Of a stretch of 30,607 bases of DNA, positions 1 to 12,700 are shown piece by piece. The notes below the pieces were generated by a model that was given only the letters and a program-made list of their open reading frames with translations, did not search any database and was not told the origin of the DNA. Position 1 is the first letter of the stretch, and each line of letters opens with the position of its first letter. The DNA is taken from contig QPMI01000347.1 of NCBI GenBank assembly GCA_004431415.1, positions 1 through 30,607 on the forward strand. Reading direction: 5' to 3'. The DNA is from Cyanophora paradoxa (taxonomy: Eukaryota; Glaucocystophyceae; Cyanophorales; Cyanophoraceae). Both the position numbers and the translations under genes were made by a program.

Positions 1-635
1 GCGAGGGTGTAGACCAGCTGCAGATATCAGATCTCAAGAGTCTAGACAGCTTTTTTCCTAGCTTCTAGATCTTCCGAAGCTGCATTCTTCTTGATCTTCT
101 AGAAATAGTGCCTGCACGGGGCGTCTTGGTTTTGGGGGGCTCCGAGGCTCAGCAGCGGCTCAATGGTCTCTTGAAGTTCTTCGATTCTCAAATCCAACCT
201 CACTGAGCCAGGAAATGAGCCTCGGAGATGCCAATGATATCGCTGTCATGATGATACCGGACATCGAACTTTCGGAATTAAAATTACAGAAGTACTGGTT
301 ATGGCGGCCGGCGCCCTTCGCGAAGCTTTTTAAGCCTGTTACCGTTGACGTGCTTCAGTTCTTAACAATCCTGGCCATATCATTTCTGGCCTGAGCGCGG
401 CCCGCGAGCCTGCAGGCCGGCTGGGAGCCCTTGAATCATCATCATGAACTCCCATAAACTGGCAAGCTGGCTTCACGCCCAAGAGACTAAGCGCAGGTAG
501 AAGCTCAAGCGTGCACCAGTCAACACGAATTGCGCATGCGTACAAAGGCCGCTCCTGCTTTGATGGGGGGGCTCGAGCTCGAGTGGGCGGGGCGCGGGCG
601 GTGCGGCGGGGGCGGGCTCGGGCGGCTCGGGCGGC
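1..635. other. Gene-free flank
   Basis: No exon or RNA gene can be supported here. Base composition is less GC-rich than the adjoining gene. Several short palindromes of the TCTAGATC/GATC type occur near 45-110. The segment lies downstream of the stop codon of the minus-strand fumarase and so presumably holds its 3' untranslated region and terminator, although no clear polyadenylation signal was identified. The first bases could be the end of a gene outside the window, but nothing shows this. Confidence 0.5.
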
Positions 636-3600
636 TCAGGCGGCGAAGGCGGCGTAGAAGTCGTTGCCCTTGTCGTCCACGATCACAAAGGCCGGGAAGT
701 CCTTCACCTGCGCCCCCGGGCCGGGCCCCGCGTGAGCCCCGGGGGGCCGGCGCGACCGCCTCCGGCCGGCACCTCGATCTTCCAGACGGCCTCCATGCCG
801 AGCTCGGGGTACTCGAGCACCTCCACCTGCCCGCCCCTCGCGATCGGCGCGCCGAAACAAAGCGGGGCCTGGCCGCGCGGACCTTGGTGATGCAGTTCTG
901 GGCGAGGATGGCGGCCGCCCCCCCGATGGAGCCCAGGTAGAACCCCTTGCTCTCTGCGCGCCCTCCTCAGCCCGCGCGCCCCGGGGGCGGGGGCGGGGCG
1001 AGCGGGGAGCGGGCCCTTGCAGGCGTCCGTGACGGCCTTGGAGCGGTTCCCCTTCGCCAGCATCACGTGCGAGCCGCCCGCCTGCCCCCAGCGCCCCGCC
1101 CTCAGCGGGGGGCGGGGCGGCGTGCGGGGCGGCCCCGCGCGCACGAGCATGAAGCGGCGGACGTAGGAGTCCATGCGCCCCGCCGTCGTCGGCCCGAACG
1201 AGCCCGCCGCCATCCCCTGGGGACCGCCCCGTCGGGGGAAGGGGGGAGGAGGAGAGAAGGGGGCGGACGTCGGGGGTCTTGGCGGGCCCGGCGTAGTAGA
1301 CGGCGTGGTTCTTCATGTACTCCGGCAGGCCCTTCCCCTGGTCCAGCCGCTCCTGCGGGGGCGTATGCACTCGGCGGGGCCCTCTGCTGAGGGGCGGGGC
1401 GGGCGGACGGCGAGCTTGGCGTGGGCGATGTCGCGGGCGACGACCAGCGGCCCGCTCAGCGACACCCGCGTCTTCACCTGCGGGGCGGCCCGTCGGCCCG
1501 CGCGGCTCGGCGGGCGGGGCCGGCCGGCGCGCACGGGGCACTGCGAGAGGCGCGCCCGGATCGCGTCCATCGGCTGCAGGGGGGGGTAGCGGCGTCAGGC
1601 GCGGGCGGGGGAGGAGCGCCGGGGGGTACGGGACCGCGCCTGGTTGAGGTCGATCTGGACGACCTCGCTGGAGAGGGCCTCGGGCTGCGGGGGTTACGCG
1701 TGGGCCGCGCAGGCCGGAGAGAGGGGAGGGGGCGTGGGGCCGCACCTTGACTTCGGGGAGGTACTGGGCGGGGTCCTTGCAGAGCTCCTCCAGGAACAGG
1801 CCCTGTGCAGGTTCGAACCCGGACCCGGAGCGGAGGGGCCGGGGAGGGGGGCGCGGGCGCGGGCCTCAGCGGTGATTTTGGCGCGGATCTGGCGGTCGGC
1901 GGAGCAGGAGACGCCGATGCCGACGGGGCAGGAGGCGCCGTGCCGGGGCAGCCGCACCACCTGCCCCCGCCCGCCCCGGCGAGTCAGCCCGCGCGGCGCC
2001 CGCGCTCGGAGAGGGGCGCGGCGGCGCGGGGGCGCTCGCCCGGACGTCGTGGCAGAAGTACTTCCCTGCGTAGGGGCGCCCTGCCGGTCAGGCCCAAAGG
2101 AGGGAGGGGCCGAAGCTTGAGAAGGCGCTGGGCTGGGGGCCGGACCGCCGAACTGGGCGCCGAGGCCGAGGCGGCGGGTCATGTCGAGGACGCGGGCCTC
2201 CCACTCGGTGTCCCGGAAGGCCCGCCCCTTCGCGTTCCCCTTCGTCGGCAGGTCGTCCAGGTACCTGCGCCCCCGCCGTCAGCTGCGCCGGCCGGGGGCG
2301 CGGGGCGCGGGGCGGACCGGGCGGAGGCGAGCTTGACGGTCTTGAGGGTCTGCTCGGCCGAGAGGCCGCCGATGACCAGCGCGAGGTGGTAGGGCGGGCA
2401 CGCCGCTGTCCCCAGCGCCCGCACCTGCCCGCCCCGCCCCGCGACGCTCAGCCGGGCGCCGCCCCGCCGGGTGCGGGGGTACGGGGCGCGGGGGAACCTT
2501 CTCCTCGACGAACTTGGTGAGCGAGGCCTCGTTCAGGAGCTCCTTCGTCTGCTGGAAGAGCAGCGACTTGTTCGCCGAGCCGCCGCCCTGCAGGAGGCGC
2601 GCAGCCGTTCACACGACCCGCTGTGTCGGGGGGAGGGGGGTACGTCGCGCACCTTGGCCAGGAAGAGGAACTCGTACTCGTTGCCCCCGACGGAGTACAC
2701 CTCCACCTGTACCCCCGAACTCAGCGGCGTCTTGTACCCCGTCTCATTGAGAAGCGCGCCTGGGCGGGCAGGTTGCACTTCGTGTTGACCTCGTCGAACA
2801 TCGTCAAAGGTGCTGTCTGTACCCCCGTCGGGCGCGGCGGTCAGCCGGGGGTACAGGGAAAGATCTGGGGTGCGGACCTGGGAGTAGCGGAGGTTCTTCT
2901 TCGTGTACTGCGCGATCGGGCGGGTCAGTGGGCGGGGATGCGGGGATCGAGGAGGGGTACGCGGGGATGGGAGGGGGGTACGGGGCGGACCGCATCGAAG
3001 ACGCCGGCGGAAAGGGCGCGCTCGTCGTCGCCGTCGGTCCACACGTACTGCCCCTTCTTCCCCATCACGATCGCCGTACCCGTGTCCTGCGGGGCGGCCC
3101 CGGCCCGGGGGCCCGGCTCGGGCGGGGAGCGGGGGGGCGGCGGGGCCGGACGGGGCGGGGGCGGCGGGCCTGGCACATGGGGAGGACGCGCCCGGAGCTG
3201 ACGACGGCGTTCTTGAGCAGCTCGAGCGCCACGAAGCTGCCGCCCCCGGCCCGGCGCTCAGCGGCGGAGGTCGGGCGGCGATTCGATGCGAGGCGGGGCG
3301 GGTGGGCACCGGTCGTTGGCGGAGCTCTCGAGGTCGTCGAGGACGGCCCGCAGCTGCGCGAGGTGCGAGGGCCTGCGGCACGGCGCGCCCCTTTCGTCAG
3401 GACGGACTGCCGGCGCCGGCGCCGGCGAAAGGGCCGGGCGGGGGCACCGGAGGAAGTGGGCGACGTCGGACATCGCCTCCCGCGCCAGCGCCCGCAGGCC
3501 CTCGGGGTCGACGCGCAGCACCTTCACTCCGCCCAGCTCCTCTGCGGCCCCGCGTCGCCCTTGGTCTGGCCGCGCGCGGACCGGCGGCTGCCAGCTCGAG

Positions 3601-3718
3601 GGGGTAGCAGACCTTGGCGGACGTATTTGGCGGACCCTTCCAGCATGCGGTACGCCACATGATGGCCGTCGTTCTTCTCATGCTGGAAGAGCGGCTCGTA
3701 GAACTGATCAAAATTCAT
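636..3718 (-). CDS. Fumarate hydratase, class I (iron-sulfur)
   Basis: Converts fumarate and water to L-malate with a 4Fe-4S cluster. Exons (high to low): 3718-3613, 3541-3448, 3372-3310, 3236-3170, 3086-2991, 2907-2878, 2816-2760, 2706-2653, 2587-2498, 2424-2318, 2264-2146, 2065-2040, 1960-1865, 1802-1746, 1684-1640, 1573-1535, 1477-1409, 1352-1269, 1216-1145, 1081-1015, 953-883, 826-773, 707-636. Joined they give 544 residues, close to E. coli FumA (548). The cluster cysteines fall at 109 (LPMCQDTG), 228 (GTAACPPYH) and 322 (in [16 protein letters not shown]). Other family blocks are [34 protein letters not shown] and [16 protein letters not shown]. The ATG at 3718 begins MNFDQFYEP, which does not look like a mitochondrial presequence, so a cytosolic enzyme is inferred. 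The 22 introns are 52-83 bases; six start with GC (1574-1639, 1803-1864, 1961-2039, 2707-2759, 3087-3169, 954-1014). Confidence 0.96.
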
Positions 3719-4129
3719 TCTCGAAGACGGTTGCAGTTGTGCAGCAAACTTGTGCTGGCTGACGTCGACGTCGGCCGGGATGCGAAGCCTTGAGTTCGGG
3801 CTGCATCGGCTCGCGTCAGCGCGTGACTAAAGTGACGGACGCGCGTCCATTGCTGCGCGCGCGCTTTGCGGTCGCCCGCGCTCCGCACCTGCCGAGCTTG
3901 CAATTCGCGCGTCAGCTCGCAACCCGGAAGCTGTGCGAATGCGTTGGCCGCCGCGAAGTTGTGTTGCTGCTGTCACCGAGTGACTTGCGTCCTGCTACCG
4001 CAGTGCTGCGGCCGTTTGAACGGCGGACCTCTCAGTAACCTCTAAGTTACCTCTTCTCCCGGGGGGTAGAGCGTCGACGTGGACTGCCGGGTACGGGCGC
4101 AATTCAAGCGGCGCTGGAAGGCGGTCGGG
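3719..4129. promoter_or_regulatory. Divergent promoter region between fumarase and SNX1-like genes
   Basis: The 411 bases between the two start codons must hold both upstream regions, since the genes point away from each other. A TGACGTCGACGTCGGC stretch near 3759-3774 contains a CRE/bZIP-like TGACGTC core, and GTGACTAAAGTGACGG lies near 3822-3837. No TATA box is evident. Small reading frames on both strands have no recognisable family and are not called. The regulatory role is inferred from position only. Confidence 0.45.
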
Positions 4130-6756
4130 ATGGACCCGCTCAGCGATCCTAACTTCGGGTTGGAGGTGCGGATTGTTCTAGATGCACTGCCTGCAGTCTC
4201 CGTCGCTCTCCGCCGACCGCTTTTCCTGCTGCGCCGCAGGACGTTGGCCTTGATCACTCCACCGGCCACGCACGGGATCCTGCACGCATATCGGCACCGA
4301 TACGCAACAACGGCGTTTCTGAGTCCGGAGGGGCGACCACGTACATTCCCAGTGATGCTCAGCCGCGTGCTAGCTCGTCGGGCACCGCGGCCCTGCCGCA
4401 TTCGGACGCACCACGCCCTTCTGCATCTTCGGGATTTAGCGAAGTGCACTTTTCCTCGCCCAAGGTGCGCCGCCGACCGTCCTCAGCTGTCAGCGGTCGC
4501 TTCTCCGTACCCGCCGCTGCAGGCCCGGCCCGTCGCGCTGACCTGATATGTGCGGCTACCAGTTGCAGGCGCGCGCGGTGGCAGACGGCCAGGACCCGAT
4601 CCACAACCCCGACCTGGTCATCGTTGTGTCGGACCCCCAGAAGCAGGGCGACGGGATGCAGGCGTACGTGACGTACAAGATACAAACAAAAGTGAGCTGC
4701 TTGCGCTTACGGGATTGCTTCTGCTCACGGTTGCTGCTTGCGCAGACCACCTTCCCTCAGTTCCGCTGGGGCGAGTTTTCGGTGCACAGGCGCTACAAGG
4801 ACTTCGTCTGGCTGCACCAGAACCTCGTCGAAAGGCATCAGGGCGTCCTCATTCCGCCGCTTCCCGAGAAGCTGGTCGTCGGTATGCTCGCGCGCAATTT
4901 GATCCGCACGTTTGACCCTCGTTCGACCCAGATTTCACCAAGCGATTCAGCAAGGAATTCATCGAGGCGAGAAGGAAAGGTCTTGAAAAGTTCCTGTGCG
5001 TCTCGCGCGCGCCGTGCACCGCGCCGCGCTGATCGAACTCTCGCGTCGCAGGCAGCGTGTCGCTTCGCACCCCGCGCTGAACAAGAGCCCGGAGCTGAAG
5101 GCGTTTCTGGAGGATAACGAGGAGGCCTGGGTGCGCTCAGCAGCGATTCAAGGGACTGCGACACGGCGCTGACATCCGTTCTCCGCTCGCCGCTCGCCCG
5201 CAGGTCAATCGCATGGCGGGCGCCGCCGCCCCTCTGCCGCAGCCGACGGACGGACCCTCCGCTTCATCCTCGGCAGCCGCGGCCGGCAAGAAGCCGCGCG
5301 ACTACGCGTGGGTGTTCAACCAGGTGCGGGTGCCGCAGCGGCGGCGCCGCGCCGGGGCCAAGCGCGCGCGGGCGGCAGATGGCGAGCGCCGTGACGAACC
5401 TAGCGAGTGGGAACCGCTCGACGACGCCGACCATATCGGACAGCGCCTTCGAGGACACGAAGCGATACGTCGCCTCGTTCGACAACCAGGTGCCCCGGGG
5501 CCCGCGCGCGCGCCCCGCTTGCCTCGCCGCCTCGAGCCGGCCGCGCGCAGCTGTCGGACGCGCGCCGCCTCGCCTCGCGGCTCGTGGAGAAGCACCGCGG
5601 TGCGCGCCGGCGGCCGCGGGCGGGGCCGGGGCCGGGGCCGAGGGCGGCGCGCGCAGAGCTGGCGGTCGTCTTCGCGGAGCTCGGCCTCTCCTTCGTACTC
5701 CTTGGCAACCTCGAGGGCGCGCCGCCGCCCGCCCGCCCGCCCGCCCGGCCGCCTTGGCGCGGCTGACGGTGCGCTGCAGGGGACTCGCTGGGGCGCGCCA
5801 TCTCCGCCATCGGCTCCTGCGCCGACCGCCTCTCGATGCTCACGCACCAGTCGGTGCGCCGGCGCGGGGCGCTGGTGCGGCCCGGGCCGAGGGCGGGGCG
5901 CGCAGGCGGACCGCGAGTCGGACCACCTCGACGAGCTCCTCAAGGACTACCTCCGCATCGCCGGCGCCGTCCGCGTGCGCGCGCCCCGCCGCCGCCGCCC
6001 GCGCGCCGCGGCCCCGCCTCACGCGCAGCCGGGTCGGCAGGAGGTGGTGAAGCTGCGGCAGGCGGCGCTGCAGGCGCTGCAGGCGGCGTACACGGACCAC
6101 GAGTCGAAGCGGGCGCGACTGCTGAAGGCGAAGGACGCGGCGGCGCGCGGCGGCCGCGACGACCGCGTCCTCGCCTGGGAGAAGGAGACCGAGGAGGCCC
6201 GCCCGCCCGCCCCGCCCCGGCCCCGCCTCCGCGCTGACCTCCCCCGCAGGCGAAGCGGGAGTGGGACCGCGCCAAGGCCGAGTACGAGCGCCTGTCGGCA
6301 TCTATGCGGTACCCCCGTACCCCCTCCCGCCCGGGGCGGCTCCGCGCGGGTTGAGCTGGCGGGCGGCAGGGCGGAGATGGAACGGCTGCAGCAGCAGAAG
6401 CTCTTCGACTTCAAGAAGTCGCTGGCGGCCTTCGCCACCGCCCAGATCGACACCTGCCGCCAGGTCCCCGCCCTCTCCTGTACCCCCGCCGCGCCCCTCC
6501 CCACGGCTCACGCGGGGCAGGTGGAGGCAGCGTGGCGGTCGGTCCTCCCCGAAATCGACGCCATCTCCCTCGTGCCCGGGCGCACGCCGGGGCAGCCGCC
6601 CGCCTCCGCCGGCTCCGTGGGCTCCCGTACCCCCGCCATCCCCACTCCCGGCCGCGCTCGCGTCGAGGAGGCGCGTACCCCTCGCGCCCCGCGCAGCCTT
6701 CTGCGTCGCCCCGACTGAGTTTCGCGCAGGACTACTTCGAGCGCGGCTCGGTCTGA
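4130..6756 (+). CDS. SNX1: Sorting nexin 1-like retromer subunit (PX + Vps5 BAR)
   Basis: Binds phosphatidylinositol 3-phosphate on endosomes and bends membrane for retromer cargo recycling. Exons: 4130-4158, 4353-4464, 4569-4691, 4746-4881, 4932-4995, 5052-5130, 5204-5323, 5379-5489, 5551-5599, 5657-5716, 5780-5853, 5906-5968, 6041-6196, 6250-6308, 6370-6463, 6521-6670, 6730-6756; 501 residues in frame. Residues about 58-181 are a PX domain with the phosphoinositide motif RRYKDF (103-108) and PPLPEK, then FIEARRKGLEKF. Residues about 215-470 are a Vps5-type BAR helix bundle (SDSAFEDTKRYVASF, ELAVVFAELG, SDHLDELLKDYLRI, REWDRAKAEYERL, LQQQKLFDFKKSLAAF). The protein ends DYFERGSV. The first two exons and the 194-base first intron are the weakest part; the start could lie elsewhere. 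Three introns begin with GC (after 5716, 6196 and 6670). Confidence 0.92.
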
Positions 6757-7896
6757 GCGGCTTCGTCGGGCGCCGGCCCTCCCCTCTCCTCCCCCAGGCC
6801 GTTGCCTCGACCTCGGCTCGGCTGCTACGCTTCCTGTACAGACCGCGAACCTCCCTGCCGCCCTTCGCCCAGCCTTGTGGAACTCCCACCCAGAACCGAG
6901 AGCAGCTGCGCATGCTGGGCTGTGCAGCCGGTTGCGGGGTCGGTCACCCTAGCTATTCGGCTGCAGTTGATCCCGATCCGCTTCCGGAACGGCAGGCCGC
7001 AGCTGCAGCTGCAGCCGGGCCTTAGCCGACTTCAATCATTGAATCGGACAACCCATGCATGGGCGGCGATGGGCCCCATGTCCGGTGGCATGTCGGGGCC
7101 ACAGTCCGGCATGGTCCTGCCGGGTCCTGCCGGGGGCCCGGGACCTTATCTAGAACGATCCCCCGCCCTTCCGGGACCTTAAAAGCTTTCGCCCCGGCTT
7201 CTCCACACTGGCAGTCTCGATTCCCCCTGCTATGGCCCTTTCCCGGAGTCCCGTGGCCATCATGGCCCCCGGGTCCCGGCCCCCCTTGAAGAGCGCCCCC
7301 GGCCCTTCATTGTGTGCATGGGCAGATGCATGGCCTATGTATGGGCCTGCTAACGACCGGGTAACGGCGCTAACGTGGCGACGGTGGCCGCCGGGGTGGC
7401 GCCCGCATGCGCGTCATCACCGTGCGCATGCGAGCTTCGCGATCGATTTCTGTCTGATTCGATGCTTTCGAGCCTCGGAGGCGTACGTGAATTGGCATTT
7501 GCGGCTCTCAGCATGGGAGTTGAATGCCATGATGGGAGGTAGCGCTGATGAGCATGAGCTCGAGCGCGTTCCGCGGCCGAGTCCGCCGCCCGGAGGCCCG
7601 GCGGAGGGCCGGAGCTCTAGATCTGCTGCGTTGGCGTACGCGTCGACGTCGCGTCGCACCGGCGCGGCTTCCTCGAGCTCGCGATCGGAGAGCGGCCGGC
7701 TTCAATCGGGCCCGGGCATCGCGAATCGGAGGTGAAGGAGGCGCTGGGCGCTCCAGGGCGCGGTTTTACCGGACCGGAGTTCTGCGTGTGAGAGTTCTGC
7801 ATCCGCCAGCTCAGCCCAGGCGAGGGGCGGCGGCCGCGTGGCCGCGCGCTTCCTGTGCGCTGCCCCGCGTACGTAGAAGGGAGATAGGCCAGCACC
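6757..7896. other. Intergenic region with short GC-rich repeats
   Basis: This holds the 3' end of the sorting nexin gene and the upstream region of the TmcB-like gene. Near 7100-7190 a short motif recurs (TCCTGCCGGG twice in tandem, GGGACCTTA twice). Palindromic GCATGCGC-type strings occur near 7404-7430. Open frames such as 6802-7182 and 7232-7735 have no recognisable family, no splice pattern like the neighbouring genes and unremarkable composition, so they are not called. A small unrecognised gene cannot be excluded. Confidence 0.4.
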
Positions 7897-9677
7897 ATGT
7901 CGGTGGCGACCGGCTCGGGTGTACGCGGGTCCAGCGCGCTGGGGATGGACCCCAGCGTGTCGGCTGCCCCGCAGATCAAGGTGGCGAGCCCCGGATCGCG
8001 CCTTCAAAGCCTCGAAGACTCGTTTTACGGTGCACGTGCCCGCTCGCCTAGGCCTGGGCCGCGCGCGCGCTCGCCTTCCGGGATCCCGCCTCGGCCCCGG
8101 CGCGCGCTCTGATCATGATCGTCCCTTGCGCGATCGCTCCCCCTGGACCCCCCGCAGCCGTCCTCTACGGTGACCCCCGCCGGCCCCGCTCGCGCACGCC
8201 CCGGTCCGGCCTCACGCGCGCCGCGCCGGGCGTGCGCGCAGTGATGCGGAGCCGGGCGGGGGCGGAGGGCGCGGCGCCGAGCCGCGCGGGCCTCCTCTTC
8301 GCGCTCTTCCTGGTGGTCGTGGACTTTGCGCAGCTGATGGCCTTCGTCGCCGACTCGAAGCGCTACAACTGGGTCCAGCTCGACTGGGTCGAGAACGCCT
8401 TCCGGGCCCGCCCCGCCCCTCCCCAGGGCCTGCCCTCGCCGCTCACCCCGCCCCCCCCTCGGCAGGTGGTGATGGGCCCCGTGCCGCGCCGCTTCCTCTC
8501 GGCCTCGGGGTACACGACCTACCTCGTCTTCTTCGCGATCGTCATGGCCGCCATCCTCATCGCCGTCGCCGACGGTCCGCCCCGCCCGTCCGCCGCTTTT
8601 CTCGCGCCTCCGGCTCCCTCTGACGCGCCCCCCTCTCCGCCCCTCTACCCCCCCCCCTTTCCCCCCCCATTGCCCTCAGTTCTCTACGTTCTCTACGCCT
8701 TCCGCATCGGCAAGGTACTCCCGCCACTCTCCTTCCTTTCATTCCCCGCGCAGCCCTTTCAAGGGCGCGCAGATCACGCGCATGTGGCCCGTGCGCATGC
8801 TCAAGGCCGTTGTCGTGCGCCCCCGCATCTGCCCCGCCCTCTCCTCCGGGTAGACCCTCACCGCGGCGCGACCCGTACCCACCAGTCCATCTTCTTCGGC
8901 TCGCTCTACCTCTCCTCCTTCGGCATCCTCTTCCTCTCCCTCGACTGGTGCGCGCTCCCGCCTCTTCGCCCTCCTTTCCCGCACTTGAACCCCCCCTGTA
9001 CCCAGCCACTACTTCGACTCCTCGGGCTCCCCCGCCCGCTTCACCCTCACCATGTACCCCGAGGTCCGCGGGGCTCCCGCTGCCTCCTGCGCGCCGCCTC
9101 GGCCGCCCCGCCCAGTCGCCAATAGAACCGCTCCGCTCCGCCCAGGTGGCCTGTTGGGGGGTACCGAATGCCATCGTCGCAATTTTCGCCCTGCTCGGCT
9201 GCTTTCTGGTCCTCGTCTTCGCCTTCGCGGTACCCCCCCCCACTCTCTATGTCGGGCCTGCCCTTCGCTCCCCCGAGCGCCCCGGCAGATGACCCTGGTG
9301 GCCGTCGACCCCGTGCCCAGCTCCAAGTTCCCGAGCTCCACCGCGACTCCGCACGTGCATTGCCCCTGCACCGGCCCAGCCCCGGCGGCCGGCGCGCCGC
9401 CTCATCCCGCGCGCCCAGGCGACCTTCTATGGCTCTACGGTGAGGGCGCTGCTGGTAATCTCGGCGACCGTCTTCTCCTCGTACCCCGTCCTCCTCGCCC
9501 TCGTCGTACTCGCCTGCGCTCTCTTCCTCGCGGGCTCCATCAGTGCGCCCCGCCCCGCCAGGCGGCCTGAAGCTCCTCGGGCCTGATCGCGAGCGCCCAG
9601 TCTGGTTCCTGCCCTACTACAACTCCGCCTTCAACGCCCTTCGCGCCGGCCTTTACGGTGCGCCCCTACCCCTCACC

Positions 9678-9708
<31 letters not shown>

Positions 9709-12700
9709 TTCCCGCTGATCGCGGCCGGCAGGGGTGGTGGCGTGGTGCGCGGTGTGCGCGGTGGCGCTAGCGGTGAGCCCCGAGCACCCGCGCTCCATCA
9801 CCCTCGCCTTCGCCGTCGGCGCCCCCGTCGCGTCCGCCCCGCCCCGCCCGCGCGCGCGTCCCCGCTTGAGCTCGAGGTCGCCGGCAGGTTCGGGCTCTTC
9901 GGGCGGCGGCGCACCTCCGCTTCAGGGCGGCGTGCCACCCCTCCCGCCACCTCCGCCTCGAGGCCCGCCCCCGCCCTCGCGCGGCCGCCCTCGCGCGGCC
10001 ACCCGCGCGCTCAGCCCCGGGGAGCGCAGGCGGACGGGAACAGGCCGGTGTGGGTCTACCGGGGGCGCCTGCGGGCGCCGCACGAGGTGGAGATCGCCAC
10101 GCGCTTCGTGCGGGAGATCGACGCCGACGCCGCACGCGCCTCCAGCCGCGGGTGCGTGCTCCGCTGCCTGCTCCGCGCTGCACGCTGCGGGCGCGGCGCG
10201 TACCCCGCGGCGCGGGCGGTCGCTGATCGTGGAGGGCGGGGCGCGGGCAGGTACCTGGAGGACCCGAACGCTGCGCTCGACTACGACGAGGCGCTCGACA
10301 AGGCGGACGCCATCTTCCAGGAGGGCCTCCGCCGCTTCCCCTACTCCGCCATCGTCCACCTCGCATGTCCGCAGCCCCGCCCCGCTCTAGATCTCCGCCC
10401 CGCCCGCCCTCCGACGCGCCTTGCCGCGCAGACGCGAACTTCAAGCGAACGTACATAGACGACAAGGCGGGCGAGGCGGCCTTCGTGGACCGCGCGCGCC
10501 ACTTCCCCCTCGACTTCCAGCTCCGCTACATGATCTTCCGGCGAGCCGGCCGCTCCGCGCCGCTCCGTGCCGCGGCCCCGCGCTGATCATGAGGGGCGGG
10601 GCAGGAAGCTGAAGGAGCGGGAGGGGGAGGCGGCGTCGCAGGGGACGACTGCCACCATGGACCTCGTCTCGTGCGCCCGTCCGCCGGATCTGAACCGGCG
10701 CGCGAGTGTTCAAGACGCTGACCCCGGAGGGCCGGGCCCAGGTTCGTGGAGTTCAAGACGAAGCTGCGGCTGGCGCGGGAGGGCCACTACAAGGCGCTGC
10801 GGGCGACGCGGGCCTTTTGGGCGGCGCTCCTCGAGCCGGACGAGTCGGCGGCCCTCGCCCGCATGTCCACCCTCGGCCGCACCATCGACTTCTACGAGAC
10901 GCAGGCGAGCCGCCGGCGCGGGCGCGGGCGCCCCCCGCCGGTGCGAGAGGGTCGCGCTCACTCTGCCGCGGGGCGCGGCCCGAGCGCAGGCGGAGCGGAA
11001 CTACAGCGTGCTCGTGCAGGGGTGCGCATGCCCCCTCTCACTTCTGTTCACGCACCCCACCCGCGCACCGCCAAGGCCGCCCCCCGAACGACGCGCGCAG
11101 GCACCCGCGGAACATCCGGATCCTGCGGGGGTACGGGGCCTTCCTGGAGAGCGTGAAGAACAACCCGGGGGCGGCCGAGCAGTTCTACCGGCGGGCGGAC
11201 GCGGAGGAGGACGAGCAGACGAAGAAGCGGACCGACAAGGTGCTCGCGCCCGCGCGCGTGCATGCGCACTTCCCTCGCCCCTCCGCGCCTCAGTATCCGA
11301 TGCTCCCTATCGCGCGGGCTGCAGATCGGGGGCGACGACGCCGGGGTGGTGGACCACACCGTCGACGCCATCATCGTCATCGACTCCAACGAGGCGGGCC
11401 CCCCGCCCCCCCACCCCTCCCCTCTCTTGCCTTCTACGATGCGCTGACTCCCCCTCGCCCAGATCATCCAGAGCGTCAACGCGAACGCGTGCAAGATCTT
11501 CGGCTACGAGAAGGGCGAGCTGAAGGGCAAGCGGGTGCGCGCGGGCCCTCCCGCCTGTCCCCCGTCCTCCGCCGGAGCTCGCCGCGGCAGGTCTCCGTGC
11601 TAATGCCGAGCCCCTTCCGGGAGAGCCACGCGGCGTACATCCAGAACTACCTCAGGACGGGCGTCGCCAGGGTGCGAATCGTAAAGGACCATCTTCCCCG
11701 CGCCCTCCTCGGCGCCCGGCCCCCGCCGAGAGGGCCGCTCGCAGGCGGTGAATGCGAAGCGGGAGCTGCCGGCGCTCCACCGCAGCGGGGCGATCTTCCC
11801 GATGCGCCTGTCCGCCCCTCCCTCCCCGCCTCGCCGCGAGAGACGACGAAGGCCTCACGGGGCGGGGCGCGCAGCTACGTGACGCGCGTCGAGCTGAACG
11901 GGCAGACGGCGTTCGTCGGCTCCATCCGGCCCCTCGACAACTCGGTCCGCCCGCTGCGCTTCTTCGCATGGGGATCCGTCGCATCTCTCTGAATCCGCCC
12001 GCTCGCGCGCGCGCGCAGGCGGCGATGCTGCTGACGAGCCCCGGGGCGGGGAGCCGCATCACGGGGGCGAACAGCAAGATGGCGGCCCTCTTCGACACCA
12101 GCGTCGAGGAGCTCTCCCGCAGAGCCGTCAAGGCGCGCCGCGCTGCTGCCTGCGCCCCCTGCGCCGCCGCCGCCGGGCGCCCGCTGAGGGCGGGGCGGGC
12201 AGGACCTGGTGGCGCAGCACCACTGGCCCTTCTTCGGGGGCCGCGGGGCCGGCGCAGGCGCGGGGGACCCCGCCCTCTTCCCCAGCCGCCGCCGCCGCGG
12301 CAGCAACGTCACCGCGGCGGGGGCGGGGCGGCGGCGGGGACGAGGCCTCGCGCTCGGGTGGCTCGCCGGGGCCCGTCCCCTCGAGCTGGAGCTTCCGGGA
12401 CCGCGGGGCGCCCCGGAGCCTGCTCGCGAGCCCGCGCCGCGCCGCCGCCCCCGACGAGTTCACCGAGGAGGCCCGCCCCGCCCGCCCCGCCCCTCCCGCA
12501 CAGCTGGGCGGGGCTCGAGCGGGGCGGGGCGTGGCCGGGGCGCAGGCGAGGCAGGCGGTCGACGCGCTGGCCCCCGACGGCTCCGCCTTCGAGTGCGTCT
12601 GCGCCATACGCCGCGTCCAGGCCGGCACCGCCTCCGTGCGCCCCCGGCCCGGCCCGGCCGGGCGCCGGGCTCGAGCGGGGCGGGCGGGGGCGGGGCCAGG

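Noticed and set aside
1803-1830. GGTTCGAACCC, like a tRNA T-loop
   Set aside because: It lies inside an intron of the fumarase; the sequence where the rest of a tRNA would be is conserved coding exon, and no cloverleaf can be drawn.
530-3662. Many long plus-strand frames opposite the fumarase
   Set aside because: They are Arg/Gly/Pro/Ala-rich antisense shadows caused by high GC; the minus strand carries the conserved enzyme.
7232-7735. 167-residue open frame on the plus strand
   Set aside because: No recognised domain, composition like its non-coding surroundings, and long chance frames are expected at this GC content.
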